Shown here piece by piece: positions 8,165 to 16,882 of a stretch of 64,000 bases of DNA (position 1 is the first letter of the stretch; each line of letters starts with the position of its first letter). The translations under genes were made by a program, and so were the position numbers. Under the pieces are notes generated by a model. The model was not told the DNA's origin. It did no database searches and worked only from the letters and a program-made list of their open reading frames with translations. The stretch is taken from contig NZ_KB905556.1 in assembly GCF_000380965.1 (NCBI RefSeq), forward strand, positions 1-64,000, read 5' to 3'. Source of the stretch: Paenibacillus ginsengihumi DSM 21568 (GTDB lineage Bacteria > Bacillota > Bacilli > Paenibacillales > NBRC-103111).

Positions 8165-8696
8165 GAAACGGTTGCTTCAATATGTTCAACCCTACATCAA
8201 TATCCTCAATCGAATATCCTCCGCACTTCGTCAGATTCTCATGACCCTAGGAATTTGCAGCAAGTATCGCCGATTCACACTGGCGCGGTCATCGGAGCCG
8301 CAAGGATGATTGAGAGGCAGGGCTTTCGTCGTTTTGGAGATACCATCGTGCATCACCGCGATTCGATATGCGGAATCGTCGTTCCAGCTAAGATCCACAT
8401 GACCAAACATGCTTTATCTCGTACGGGAACGGCATGGGTTGAATATAGCTCGGCAAGGCCTTTACCGTTTGCGTGTGTACAAACGGCGCCTGTCGGCATG
8501 ACAAACAGGCTGATCGCTCCGTCCCATCGACGGCGCAATCAGCCTGTACTATTTTCGGGCGGTACAGCCTCGGCAGGAGCGAGCCGCTCTTTTTTTCACC
8601 CATCGGCTCAAAATCAAATGCCCCGACGACTTGCCAAGGGCGCAGCCGCTGGCGTGCCCAACGCGAAGCTTCGCGAAAGTCCGACGGCCGCCTCCA

Positions 8697-9884
8697 TCAA
8701 CCGCTGGCCTCTTCCAAATACGGAACGCCCGACGAACCTGCTGCCAGAGGCGCTTCATCCATGTCAAGTATAGCCGCTAGCGTGCAGTAAGCGCCCTGCT
8801 TCGCTCCGGCTGAGCGCATATTTCTTTTCAGCTTCATCAGCACCGACTCGTTGTGGACGAGCAGTTGGAGACGCCGCTTGAGCTCATCCGTGTCGCGCGC
8901 CTCCATCGCCGCCCCGAGGCCGACAAGATACGCCGCATTGTCCTGCTCCTGGCCGGGAATCGGCTTATACAGCAGCATCGGCAGTTCCTGCGCGAGCGCC
9001 TCCGATACGGTAATCCCTCCCGGCTTCGTCACGATCATATCGGAGAGCGCCATCAGCTCGTGCACGTGATCGACATAACCGGTAACAGCGATGCGGTGCG
9101 GCGTCTTCGCCCTGCCGAGCTCTTCCTCCAGCTTTTGCCGCAGCTTGTCATTGCGACCGCACACCAGAATGAACTGGACCGGAGCGGAGAACGCCGCCGT
9201 CTGCAGGACAGACGGCAGCTGCCGGCCGATCAGCCCGTAGCCTCCGCCCATCACGAGCACCGTCGGAATCGCCGGATCCAAGCCGTATTTGTTGCGCAGC
9301 GCCCGCCGGTCGTACGTCCGCGTGAAAGGCAGCCGAACCGGAATGCCGGTAACGACAATCCGGTCCGCCGGCACGCGGTGCCTGATCAATCGCTGCTTCA
9401 CCTGCTCGGCGCCGACCAAATAACGATCCGTATACGGATGAACCCAGTAGCTGTGATCCGTATAGTCTGTCAGCACCGTCATCGTCGTCACCTTCGTGAG
9501 GCCGCAAGCTTTCAAATACGACATCGCGGCAGCGGCGCCGGGGAAGGTGCTGACGACTACTGTCGGGTTTACGGCGTCCAGCAGTTCCAGCATCCGTCCG
9601 GTGCTGAACGCTCTCATTTTTTTGAACCAGTGAGACCAGGGGGTTTCGCCGCGGGTTTTGCTGTACAAGAAGCCGTATACCGAAGGCAGGCTCTTCACCC
9701 ACTGCATGTAGCAGTATTTTCCGACCGTATGCAAATACGGATGCGTCCATTCGAGGTAATCGACCACTTCAACGTCGACATCGGAGCGGTAATGGCGCGC
9801 CGCTTCGCGAATCGCTTGCGCCGCCTGACGATGCCCGTCCCCAAGCGAGCCGGTGAGCAGCAGCAGTTTGACTCTATTGTTCAT
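8697..9884 (-). CDS. MGDG synthase/UgtP-family glycosyltransferase
   Basis: 395 aa, usual size for the processive diacylglycerol glucosyltransferase / monogalactosyldiacylglycerol synthase family (GT28). The N-terminal acceptor domain starts with the conserved LLLTGSLGDGHRQAAQAI loop and contains DYLEWTHPYLH. The C-terminal donor domain has VLVMGGGYGLIG and the nucleotide-sugar site KPGGITVSEALAQELPMLLYKPIPGQEQDNA. By family it transfers a hexose from UDP-sugar to diacylglycerol at the inner membrane face, making glycolipids or the lipoteichoic acid anchor. Sugar specificity cannot be read from sequence. It is monocistronic, with an R1-R2 repeat pair directly upstream of its start. Confidence 0.88.
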   Translation of the reverse strand: MNNRVKLLLLTGSLGDGHRQAAQAIREAARHYRSDVDVEVVDYLEWTHPYLHTVGKYCYMQWVKSLPSVYGFLYSKTRGETPWSHWFKKMRAFSTGRMLELLDAVNPTVVVSTFPGAAAAMSYLKACGLTKVTTMTVLTDYTDHSYWVHPYTDRYLVGAEQVKQRLIRHRVPADRIVVTGIPVRLPFTRTYDRRALRNKYGLDPAIPTVLVMGGGYGLIGRQLPSVLQTAAFSAPVQFILVCGRNDKLRQKLEEELGRAKTPHRIAVTGYVDHVHELMALSDMIVTKPGGITVSEALAQELPMLLYKPIPGQEQDNAAYLVGLGAAMEARDTDELKRRLQLLVHNESVLMKLKRNMRSAGAKQGAYCTLAAILDMDEAPLAAGSSGVPYLEEASG

Positions 9885-9910
9885 CGCTTAGACTCCCATT
9901 CCATGTTCGA

Positions 9911-10000
9911 TCTTGAAAAATTGGACGGAACCCCTCCGGCAAATTTTTCAACACCGCAGGGGACGACCGATGACGAAAGGAAGCGATCGTCATAGGCGTC
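9911..10000 (-). repeat. R1 interspersed palindromic repeat
   Basis: Full R1 in reverse orientation. Hairpin B has arms TTGAAAAATT/AAATTTTTCAA with an apical CGGA/TCCG stem; hairpin A is centred on ATGACGA...TCGTCAT; it ends in AGGCGTCGATCTTGAAAAT. It begins about 27 bp upstream of the glycosyltransferase start and so probably lies in its 5' leader. Confidence 0.75.
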
Positions 10001-10002
10001 GA

Positions 10003-10060
10003 TCTTGAAAATAGCCCCCAGGGCGTGCGGCCCGTTTTCATCTTCTGATGGTGCATGGCG
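10003..10060 (-). repeat. R2 interspersed repeat
   Basis: AAAATAGCCCCCAGGGCGTGCGGCCCGTTTTCATCTTCTGATGGTGCATGGC, a reverse-oriented R2 unit joined to the R1 element as in the 21-kb and 26-kb islands. Confidence 0.65.
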
Positions 10061-10279
10061 TCCGCGCGCTTATCTTGACACTATCTATCATACGCGCCCC
10101 GGCATAACGGCAAAACGAACGCAGGCACTGTTTTGCTTTGGCCGAAGGTCTGGTTCGAACCTGGACCTTGGACGGAGAGGCAAGCCGCGGACATGCCTTA
10201 TCGGGGCCGCCGTTTCCTTCCTGCGGGCCCGGCTGCAGCCGCTAAAGACACATGTGGTTGACCACCACCGTGCGGCAAA

Positions 10280-10303
10280 CCGCGCGCTGGGAGTAGCGCG
10301 CGG
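10280..10303. other. GC-rich perfect inverted repeat upstream of the aldo/keto reductase
   Basis: Nine-bp perfect arms CCGCGCGCT/AGCGCGCGG around a 6-nt loop GGGAGT, about 110 bp before the GTG start. No T-tract follows. It could be an operator or mRNA leader structure. Confidence 0.45.
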
Positions 10304-10415
10304 CGAAAAGCAGCATGGCTATTGCCCCTTCCGCCCTTCTCCCCGCTTTGACTTTCCGCTTTCGATGCCGTTAAATGAAAAGAGAACATGACTCAAATTC
10401 CGGGAGGGATTCCTC

Positions 10416-11339
10416 GTGAAATACCGCAGATTAGGCAAAACGAACCTGAAAGTGTCCGTGATCGGCGTCGGCACATGGCAGTTTGGAGGCGAGTGGGGCA
10501 AGCCGTTCAACCAGGAGGAAGCCAATGCGATACTGGATCAGGCAAAAGCTTGCGGCATTAACCTGATCGATACCGCCGAGTGCTACGGCGACCATACGTC
10601 CGAGTCGTTGATCGGCGGCTACCTTGCGCGCGGCGGCCGGGAGAATTGGATCGTTGCGACGAAATTCGGTCATCATTTTCATGCCAACTTCACCCGGACG
10701 AACGATTATACGGCGAAAGATGTCCTGAAGCAGCTCGAGGCATCGCTGCGCGCGCTGCGGACGGATTACATCGACCTGTACCAGTTCCATTCCGGTCCCG
10801 ACGAGGCGTTCGACAACGATGAGCTGTGGACGATGCTGGACAAGCAGGTGCAGGCGGGCAAAATCCGCCATCTCGGCACGTCCATCGCCAGCAACGACAA
10901 TCTTCATCAGACGGAGGCATCGAGCCGGATCAGCTCGCAGGTGATCCAGGTCGTCTACAACCGGCTCGACCGCAAGCCCGAAGAGCGCGTCTTCCCTTCG
11001 TGCATCCGGCAAGATCTCGGCGTGCTCGCGCGCGTGCCGCTGGCCAGCGGCTACTTGAGCGGCAAATACAAGCCGGGAGCCGTCTTCGCCGACAACGATG
11101 TGCGCCATCGCCACGACAAGGAGCAGACGGCCGCCAAGCTGCAGGAAGCGGAGCGCATCCGCCAGAACGAGGTGCCGCAGGGCATGAACATGGCCACATG
11201 GGCGCTCGCCTGGTGCCTGAAGCATCCGGCAGTCACCGCCGTCATTCCGGGCTGCAAGAGCCCGGAGCAGGTTGTCGCCAACGCAGCCGCGGCCGATTAT
11301 ATCGGCGACAGCCATCCGCAAGCCTGGAAGCAGCCATAA
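10416..11339 (+). CDS. Aldo/keto reductase
   Basis: 307 aa NADPH-dependent aldo/keto reductase. It has the catalytic Asp/Tyr region IDTAECYGDHTSESLIGGYL, the Lys in IVATKFGHH, YIDLYQFHSGPDE, and the C-terminal cofactor segment VTAVIPGCKSPEQVVANAAA. The start is GTG, supported by GGGAGG 7 nt upstream. The physiological carbonyl substrate is unknown. An MFS gene follows 125 bp downstream on the same strand, possibly but not certainly co-transcribed. Confidence 0.92.
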   Translation: MKYRRLGKTNLKVSVIGVGTWQFGGEWGKPFNQEEANAILDQAKACGINLIDTAECYGDHTSESLIGGYLARGGRENWIVATKFGHHFHANFTRTNDYTAKDVLKQLEASLRALRTDYIDLYQFHSGPDEAFDNDELWTMLDKQVQAGKIRHLGTSIASNDNLHQTEASSRISSQVIQVVYNRLDRKPEERVFPSCIRQDLGVLARVPLASGYLSGKYKPGAVFADNDVRHRHDKEQTAAKLQEAERIRQNEVPQGMNMATWALAWCLKHPAVTAVIPGCKSPEQVVANAAAADYIGDSHPQAWKQP

Positions 11340-11464
11340 CGCTTCGAGCAAAATAGTCCATGCTTTTGGGTGGAACCGTCCATGGGATTTCGCTGCCGCG
11401 GGGAGTATGCTTAACATGAAATAACGCGAATTCTCGCTCTCTCGCGGAAAGGTCAGGAAACCCC

Positions 11465-12673
11465 ATGAAGCTGTCGACCCGAATCTATCTGGATGCCGCA
11501 TTGCAAAATATCAAAAGCGTCGCGTTCTTCACCTTTCTTCAAGTGCTGATTGCTCGTTTAGGGGCGTCCAATTTCGAGATCGCCCTGTCCAATTCGCTGC
11601 CGCCCCTGTTCTGCGCTCTGTCGCTCGCGTTCCTGACGCGGCAGCTGCCGGTAACCAGGGGCGTTTTTCTTGCCGGCGGCTACATCCGCCAGTGCGCCTT
11701 TTTGCTGATGGCGCTCTCGGTGCTGTTGCCGAATCCGATCCCGTACCTGCTGTTCTTCTGGTCGATCAACGCCGTGGCCGTGATGGTAACCGGCGCCCAG
11801 CAGCCGGCTATACTGCGAAGACATCTGGCGCCGAGCGAATTTCCGCGGATGTTCAGCACGAACAAGCTGATCGGCATCGTCATCACGACGGTCGGCGGCT
11901 TTGCGATTGGCCATTATTTGGATGCGTTCAATTGGATGTTTCCGATGAACTACGTCATCTCCATGCTGGTCGGCTGTCTGTCGACCTTCATGGGGATGGC
12001 CTTGATTGCGGAGCTGGCGCCCCGCGAGCGCAAGCCGATCCGTCTCACATGGGTCGTCCCGTTCCAGGAATGCGACCGCCGGATGTGGTGGATGGGGCTG
12101 AACAACGCCGGCATTGCCATGGCCGCTCCGCTGTTTGTCATTTACCATGTCAAAGAGCTCAACCTGAATAACGCGCAGATCGGCTATTTTGTCGTAGTGG
12201 CGGGCATCGCCTCGAGCCTGCTCATCCCGCTTGCCCGCCGGGCGATGGAAAGGTTCGGGCTGGCCAAAGTATACGGCGTTGCCGTCGTCGGCATGGCTTT
12301 GGCCGTGCTGCCCTACGGCTGGCTCGAATCGTTCTGGACGCTCCTGTTCATCCAGACATGGCTCGGCGTCTGTCTGGCCGTCCACGAAATTTCCTCGCAG
12401 TCCATCATGATGGAGGAAGCGTCGAAGCACCGGAAGGAGATGGCTTACTTCTCCGATTTCCAGCTGCTGATGCAGACCGGCAACGCGGCCGGCGCTTTGG
12501 CGGCGGGGGTGCTGACCGCCGTGCTTCCCCTGTGGGGCTGCTTCGCGGCGATCGCCATCGTCCGTCTGCTCGCCTATTACGGCATTCGATTCGCCCCGGC
12601 TAAGGCGGCCGCTCCGCGTGACGAGCTGACCGCCATACCGTCAGCGCCCCGTTCCCGCAAAGCGAATTATTGA
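11465..12673 (+). CDS. MFS transporter
   Basis: 402 aa integral membrane protein with about 12 predicted helices in two halves, a cytoplasmic loop near 185-200 (RERKPIRLTW), and short polar ends. It has the size and hydropathy of a major facilitator permease. The substrate cannot be inferred; many proteins of this kind in spore formers are putative effluxers. The RBS (AAAGG about 12 nt upstream) is modest. A strong hairpin follows the gene. Confidence 0.85.
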   Translation: MKLSTRIYLDAALQNIKSVAFFTFLQVLIARLGASNFEIALSNSLPPLFCALSLAFLTRQLPVTRGVFLAGGYIRQCAFLLMALSVLLPNPIPYLLFFWSINAVAVMVTGAQQPAILRRHLAPSEFPRMFSTNKLIGIVITTVGGFAIGHYLDAFNWMFPMNYVISMLVGCLSTFMGMALIAELAPRERKPIRLTWVVPFQECDRRMWWMGLNNAGIAMAAPLFVIYHVKELNLNNAQIGYFVVVAGIASSLLIPLARRAMERFGLAKVYGVAVVGMALAVLPYGWLESFWTLLFIQTWLGVCLAVHEISSQSIMMEEASKHRKEMAYFSDFQLLMQTGNAAGALAAGVLTAVLPLWGCFAAIAIVRLLAYYGIRFAPAKAAAPRDELTAIPSAPRSRKANY

Positions 12674-12815
12674 TCGCCGATTCACAGCGCCGCTTAAGCA
12701 GCCTAGATGCGGCCTGCCCAGACGGCCCGCGCCGCGCCAAGGCAGCTCCGACACACGCGGAGCCCCGATGACGAATCGAGTGCCCGAACCGCCGGCCCGC
12801 TCGAATATAATGAAC

Positions 12816-12858
12816 AGGGGCATTCTTTGAGCCGCACCAACGGCCAAAGAATGCCCCT
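12816..12858. terminator. Strong hairpin between convergent genes
   Basis: A 14-bp perfect stem (12816-12829 with 12845-12858, AGGGGCATTCTTTG/CAAAGAATGCCCCT) extended by GCCG/CGGC with one bulge, about 18 bp in all. It sits between the MFS gene and the convergent GGDEF-EAL gene. Neither side has a clear T-run, so it may act as a bidirectional terminator or mRNA 3' stabiliser. Confidence 0.65.
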
Positions 12859-12904
12859 GCTTCGTGGAGCTATAAGATCTTTTTATCAATCCCGAAATCC
12901 CGCA

Positions 12905-14662
12905 TCATGCCTCGCGCGACGACGCGGATACCCGCTGCAGCAGCTTCGTGAACTCAAGCGCAGGCACAGGCTTGCTGTAAATGTAGCCCTGGATCTCCTT
13001 GCAGCGCACGTCGAGCAAAAATTTGAGCTGCTCCTCGGTCTCCACGCCCTCGGCAATGACGTTCAGATTCAGGCTGTGGGCCATTCCCATAATCGCCTGA
13101 ACGATGGCGGCGTCGTCCGGATCGACCGTCACATCCCGCATAAACTGTTGGGCGATCTTCAGCTTCGTAATCGGGAATTTTTTCAAATATGCCAGCGACG
13201 AATACCCCGTACCGAAATCGTCTATCGAAATATGTACGCCTAGCTCCCTTAGCTCCCTCAGCTTCTCGATAACCTCATCGACATGATACATCGCGATGCT
13301 CTCGGTAATCTCCAGCTCCAAATAATGCGGCTCCAGGCCGCTTTCCTTCAGCGAGTCGATCACGACCTGCACGAAATGCCTTTGATGAAACTGGATGGGC
13401 GAAATGTTGACGGCGATCTTGAGCGGCGCGAAACCGGCCATCTGCCACATTTTATTTTGCTTGCAGGCTGTGCGCAGCACCCATTCTCCGATCGGCACGA
13501 TGAGGCCGGTCTCCTCCGCAATCGGAATGAATTCGGACGGCGGGATGTAACCGAGGTTCGGGTGATGCCAGCGAATAAGCGCCTCCATCCCGTTCATCCG
13601 ATTGGAAAAAATATTGACCTGAGGCTGATAATGCAGCTCGAATTCATCCTGCTCCAGCGCCTTGTTCAGCCATTCCTCCATCACAAGCTGGCGGATCACT
13701 TTGTCGTTCATTTCCGCTGCGTACAGGCGGTAGCCGTTCTTGCCGAGCTCCTTCATCTGGTACATGGCGGTATCCGCATTTTTCGTCAAGGCAATCGCAT
13801 CCTCGCCATGCTGAGGATATAGCGCAATGCCGATGCTGCAGCTGATTCTCAGCTCATACCCTTCAATGCAAAACGGCTGATTAAATACGCGTAAAATTTG
13901 CTGCGCCGCCAGCTCTGCGTCCTGCGGCCCCTCAATGCGGTCCAGCAGCACGTAAAATTCGTCGCCGCCCGGCCGGGAGACGAGACCGGAGGAACGAAAC
14001 GCCTCGCGCAGCCGCTCGGACGCCTCCACCAGCATGCGATCCCCGAAGGCATGGCCGAACGTATCGGTTACATTTTTGAAGCGGTCCAGATCGATATACA
14101 AGACGGCCATGATATCCGAAGCTTTCGCCTTCTCGATAGCCGATTGCAGCGAGCGGTTGAACGAGCTGCGGTTCGGAAGACCTGTCAGCAGATCGTGATG
14201 GGCCATAAACTCAAGCCGGTTCTCCGCCTGGCGTCTATCGCGCAGATCGATGAGAACAAAGGCGAGCAGCGGCCCGGCAATGACCAGCACGCTGAACAAA
14301 TCGAACATGTCGGCGAGGGCATCGCGCGGCTGCCCGCCAAACGGACGGATAGCGATTTCCGCGGCATAGGCCAGCAGTACGCCGAGCATGACCCAAAGAA
14401 CGCATACGGCCGTCCGAAGCCGCCCTACGCTGCGCAGCGTATACTGAATCGGAGCGATGGCGAGCAGGAATATCCCGGGATAGAGGACATCGATCAGCCC
14501 GGTCTTCAGTCCGATCGCTCCGCGAACGGCCAAAATAGCCGTCTCGGTGACGATCAGCGCCAACCACAAGCGAAAAAGCAACCTCCGACGGTTCGCATCT
14601 AGGGCAGCATCCCCATCATTAGGGTGCAGTCGTGTCGATTCGGGCTGCCTGGAAAATGGCAT
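12905..14662 (-). CDS. Membrane GGDEF-EAL cyclic-di-GMP protein
   Basis: 585 aa. An N-terminal membrane region with about five helices (about 28-145) is followed by GGDEF (about 165-325) and EAL (about 335-580). The diguanylate cyclase site PGGDEF is intact, but the inhibitory I-site position reads RSSG instead of RxxD, suggesting loss of product inhibition. The EAL domain keeps EALIRW, NISPIQF, ELEITES, DDFGTGYSSL, the Lys of LKI, AEGVET and the Gln in QGYIYSKP, so phosphodiesterase activity is plausible. Which activity dominates cannot be decided. Both domains together regulate the motility/biofilm switch in many bacteria. Monocistronic. Confidence 0.93.
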   Translation of the reverse strand: MPFSRQPESTRLHPNDGDAALDANRRRLLFRLWLALIVTETAILAVRGAIGLKTGLIDVLYPGIFLLAIAPIQYTLRSVGRLRTAVCVLWVMLGVLLAYAAEIAIRPFGGQPRDALADMFDLFSVLVIAGPLLAFVLIDLRDRRQAENRLEFMAHHDLLTGLPNRSSFNRSLQSAIEKAKASDIMAVLYIDLDRFKNVTDTFGHAFGDRMLVEASERLREAFRSSGLVSRPGGDEFYVLLDRIEGPQDAELAAQQILRVFNQPFCIEGYELRISCSIGIALYPQHGEDAIALTKNADTAMYQMKELGKNGYRLYAAEMNDKVIRQLVMEEWLNKALEQDEFELHYQPQVNIFSNRMNGMEALIRWHHPNLGYIPPSEFIPIAEETGLIVPIGEWVLRTACKQNKMWQMAGFAPLKIAVNISPIQFHQRHFVQVVIDSLKESGLEPHYLELEITESIAMYHVDEVIEKLRELRELGVHISIDDFGTGYSSLAYLKKFPITKLKIAQQFMRDVTVDPDDAAIVQAIMGMAHSLNLNVIAEGVETEEQLKFLLDVRCKEIQGYIYSKPVPALEFTKLLQRVSASSREA

Positions 14663-14755
14663 GTCACCGGCTCCCTCGATAAGTCTTTTCTACCATTTTA
14701 ATCAATAAAAAACGAATCGACAAGAATTATTAGGAAAAAAGACTCATAAATCTAG

Positions 14756-16444
14756 TCAGTACACCCGAATTATATTTTTATAAACGGTCTCGTCGTCGTT
14801 GCTGTCCATCACGCGCACTTCAATCTGCCAATAGCCGGCATAAGGCAAATAGGCGCCGCGGCTCTTATACGTGTGCCTCTCCATACCGAACGATTCCTCG
14901 GTCGTCCGGTCCTCGGCCGGCGCGAGCGGAACGACGATCGGCGCGATATCGGGCGCTTCCGTATCCTGCAGCCGTAAAATCACCTGCTTCGGCTTGCCGA
15001 GCTGCTCAGGCAGCCATACTTTGACCGTAAAATCGTTGACCCCGGGCACTTTCGGAGAAATTTGCGCCGTCATGTGCATATGCTCGCCCATGACGTGCCA
15101 GTTCAGCGGCTTGTTCTCCGGCTGCGGCGTCAAATAAGTGAACACGCCCACCACGCCGCAAATCAGCAGCATCAACACGGCGTCCGCCCTCATCCATGCG
15201 CCGATCGCGCGAGGACGGTCTTTGCGGAACGCCAGGCGAATGCCCAACGCAGTCAGCGCCACAAGGACGACAAGCCCGGTCTTGGCGAGCAGCAGCAGCC
15301 CCCAGGTCGTCTCCAGCACGTAGGTCACGTCCGGCAGAAAAATAAATACTATAAAAATGCCGGATGCCGCAAGCAGCAGGATGACCAGCAAGGCCGCATT
15401 GGAGAAAGCGGGATAGAAGCGTCTGGCTTCCTCCTTGTCTTGCCTCCACAAATAGAGCAGCAGCAGCAGACCGCCCGCCCAGATCGACGCTCCCGCCAAA
15501 TGCAGCCAATCCAGCAGCAGTGTCTCGCTCCGCGGCCCGTAAGCGGCCGCATGGCCGAGCCACGATTTGGCGAACCAGACGAGCGATACCCAGACCAGAT
15601 CGAGCCAGCCTCTGCGGTACAGCACGGCGAACGACAATAAAGCGAGCGCCAGGCCGGCGATCCAGGCGTAGCCGGTCGTTGTGCGGGTGAAGAAATACAC
15701 CAGCCCGTCCGCTCCGCTGCCACCGATCAGCGAAGGAAGCTGCGACCACATCCAGACGATGAACCCGATCGCATACGCCTGCTGCAGGCGCACCGCCGCA
15801 GCGCGCAGCTTCTCGCGCGTCGCGGGCGCAAGCCGCGGCGTCCAGCGCAGCCACAAGAGCCAGCCCGTAAACGCCAGCAGCAGCAAGTAATACAATATTC
15901 TGGCGGCGAACAGCAGAACGTCGAGAATGCCGAAGGAGCGGAACGGATCTTTCTCGTAATGCAGATGTTCCGTCTCCGGATACGTCCCGCCCGCAAGCTC
16001 GTCCAGCTGCTCGCCTACCGCGAACAAATACGTTCCGTCCACCGGATGGCCGTCGGCCGAAATGACATGATACGTGACTAGATAGGTTCCTTTCGGAAGA
16101 GGCGGCAGCTTTAGCGACAATTGGGTGCGGTCGTCGCTCATGACAGGCTTATTGTCCGTCATCTGCCGTTTGTCCCGATCCAGCACGCGAATATAGTAAA
16201 GCCCGTCTTCCAGCCTTTCGTTAAATGTCAGCACGATGCTCTCCGGCGAGCTGTCCAGCTCTGCGTCCGCCGCGGGAGAGGATTGCAGCAGCACCGCGTG
16301 GGCCCATGCCTGGCCTCCTCCCGCAAGAGCGCCCATAACCGCTCCGAAGACGATCGTCAAGATCGCAAGGAGCCCAATCAGCCGGCGCGGCTGCCGCCGG
16401 GTATTCCCCGCGGCCGCCCCCGCACCCGTTAATTCTCCCAACAC
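14756..16444 (-). CDS. CopC-CopD-YtkA-like copper protein (YcnJ type)
   Basis: 562 aa. After a signal/membrane segment (about 22-48) the predicted mature chain begins at His49 (AWA|HAVLL), the N-terminal His used by CopC proteins to bind copper. CopC spans about 49-140 (SSPAADAELDSSPESIVLTFNERL), CopD about 165-440 with around eight helices, and a C-terminal extracellular domain about 450-562 resembles YtkA/FixH (GEHMHMTAQISPKVPGVNDFTVKVWLP). By family it takes part in copper uptake or handling at the membrane. The start is GTG; its Shine-Dalgarno AAGGAG lies inside the last codons of the upstream gene, indicating translational coupling. Third gene of a nikR-DUF2203-copCD operon. Confidence 0.9.
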   Translation of the reverse strand: MLGELTGAGAAAGNTRRQPRRLIGLLAILTIVFGAVMGALAGGGQAWAHAVLLQSSPAADAELDSSPESIVLTFNERLEDGLYYIRVLDRDKRQMTDNKPVMSDDRTQLSLKLPPLPKGTYLVTYHVISADGHPVDGTYLFAVGEQLDELAGGTYPETEHLHYEKDPFRSFGILDVLLFAARILYYLLLLAFTGWLLWLRWTPRLAPATREKLRAAAVRLQQAYAIGFIVWMWSQLPSLIGGSGADGLVYFFTRTTTGYAWIAGLALALLSFAVLYRRGWLDLVWVSLVWFAKSWLGHAAAYGPRSETLLLDWLHLAGASIWAGGLLLLLYLWRQDKEEARRFYPAFSNAALLVILLLAASGIFIVFIFLPDVTYVLETTWGLLLLAKTGLVVLVALTALGIRLAFRKDRPRAIGAWMRADAVLMLLICGVVGVFTYLTPQPENKPLNWHVMGEHMHMTAQISPKVPGVNDFTVKVWLPEQLGKPKQVILRLQDTEAPDIAPIVVPLAPAEDRTTEESFGMERHTYKSRGAYLPYAGYWQIEVRVMDSNDDETVYKNIIRVY

Positions 16445-16447
16445 TTC

Positions 16448-16882
16448 CTATATCTCCTTCCCGGTCTCATCGTCGCTATTCGGCCGCAGTTTGCGCCGGC
16501 CGGCAAACCCGTCGTGCAGCCCATGGTAATGCTCGACGCGATCCTCGCCCAGCATCCAGCAGAGCAGCGCTTCCCGGCCGTCGATCCGCGTCGGAAAATC
16601 GACGAGTCCGCGATCGATGTCCTTCAGCTGCACGCCCTTCAGCTGGAAGCTTTTCAGCATCGTGTTCGCCTCGAGCTGCATGAATTCGAGCTCGCATTCC
16701 AGCGCAAAGTACGGGTCGTCGCCGGCCGGAAGGGCTGCCGCTTTTCCGGCCGCGCTTCTTAAGGCCTTAAGCTCGCGGTACTTGATCTCGAACCGCCGCT
16801 TAAGCAACTGCAGAGCCGCAAGCTCCTCGCGGATTTGCGGAAGCAGCGCATTCGCTTCCTCCGGCGTAAAATACGTTTTCAT
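16448..16882 (-). CDS. DUF2203 family protein
   Basis: 144 aa, starting MKTYFTPEEANALLPQIREEL and ending with a domain typical of DUF2203 (GLVDFPTRIDGREALLCWMLGEDRVEHYHGLHDGFAGR). The family function is not established; the conserved acidic, Trp and His positions near the C-terminus could bind a metal. The start overlaps the upstream nikR stop (ATGA) and has GGAGG 7 nt upstream. Middle gene of the operon. Confidence 0.85.
   Translation of the reverse strand: MKTYFTPEEANALLPQIREELAALQLLKRRFEIKYRELKALRSAAGKAAALPAGDDPYFALECELEFMQLEANTMLKSFQLKGVQLKDIDRGLVDFPTRIDGREALLCWMLGEDRVEHYHGLHDGFAGRRKLRPNSDDETGKEI

Larger units (their letters stand above)
7034..8696. other. 1.66-kb interval: tRNA gene and repeat island
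   Basis: Contains an R3 fragment (7372-7437), tRNA-Gly with its terminator, an R4 copy (about 7635-7870), an R5 copy (7905-8030), an R6 copy (8042-8098) and a strong orphan promoter (8136-8164). Predicted frames here lack ribosome binding sites or overlap the tRNA, so I call no protein gene. Confidence 0.7.
9885..10415. other. Intergenic interval with R1, R2 and a GC hairpin
   Basis: Divergent region between the glycosyltransferase and the aldo/keto reductase. Holds R1 (9911-10000), R2 (10003-10060), a near-perfect dyad around 10147-10167 (GGTTCGAACC core) and the hairpin at 10280-10303. I see no ORF with a convincing RBS. Confidence 0.6.

Noticed and set aside
8037-8773. Two overlapping plus-strand frames (90 and 226 codons)
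   Set aside because: One starts inside an R6 repeat, the other overlaps the 3' end of the glycosyltransferase gene in antisense; no RBS for either.
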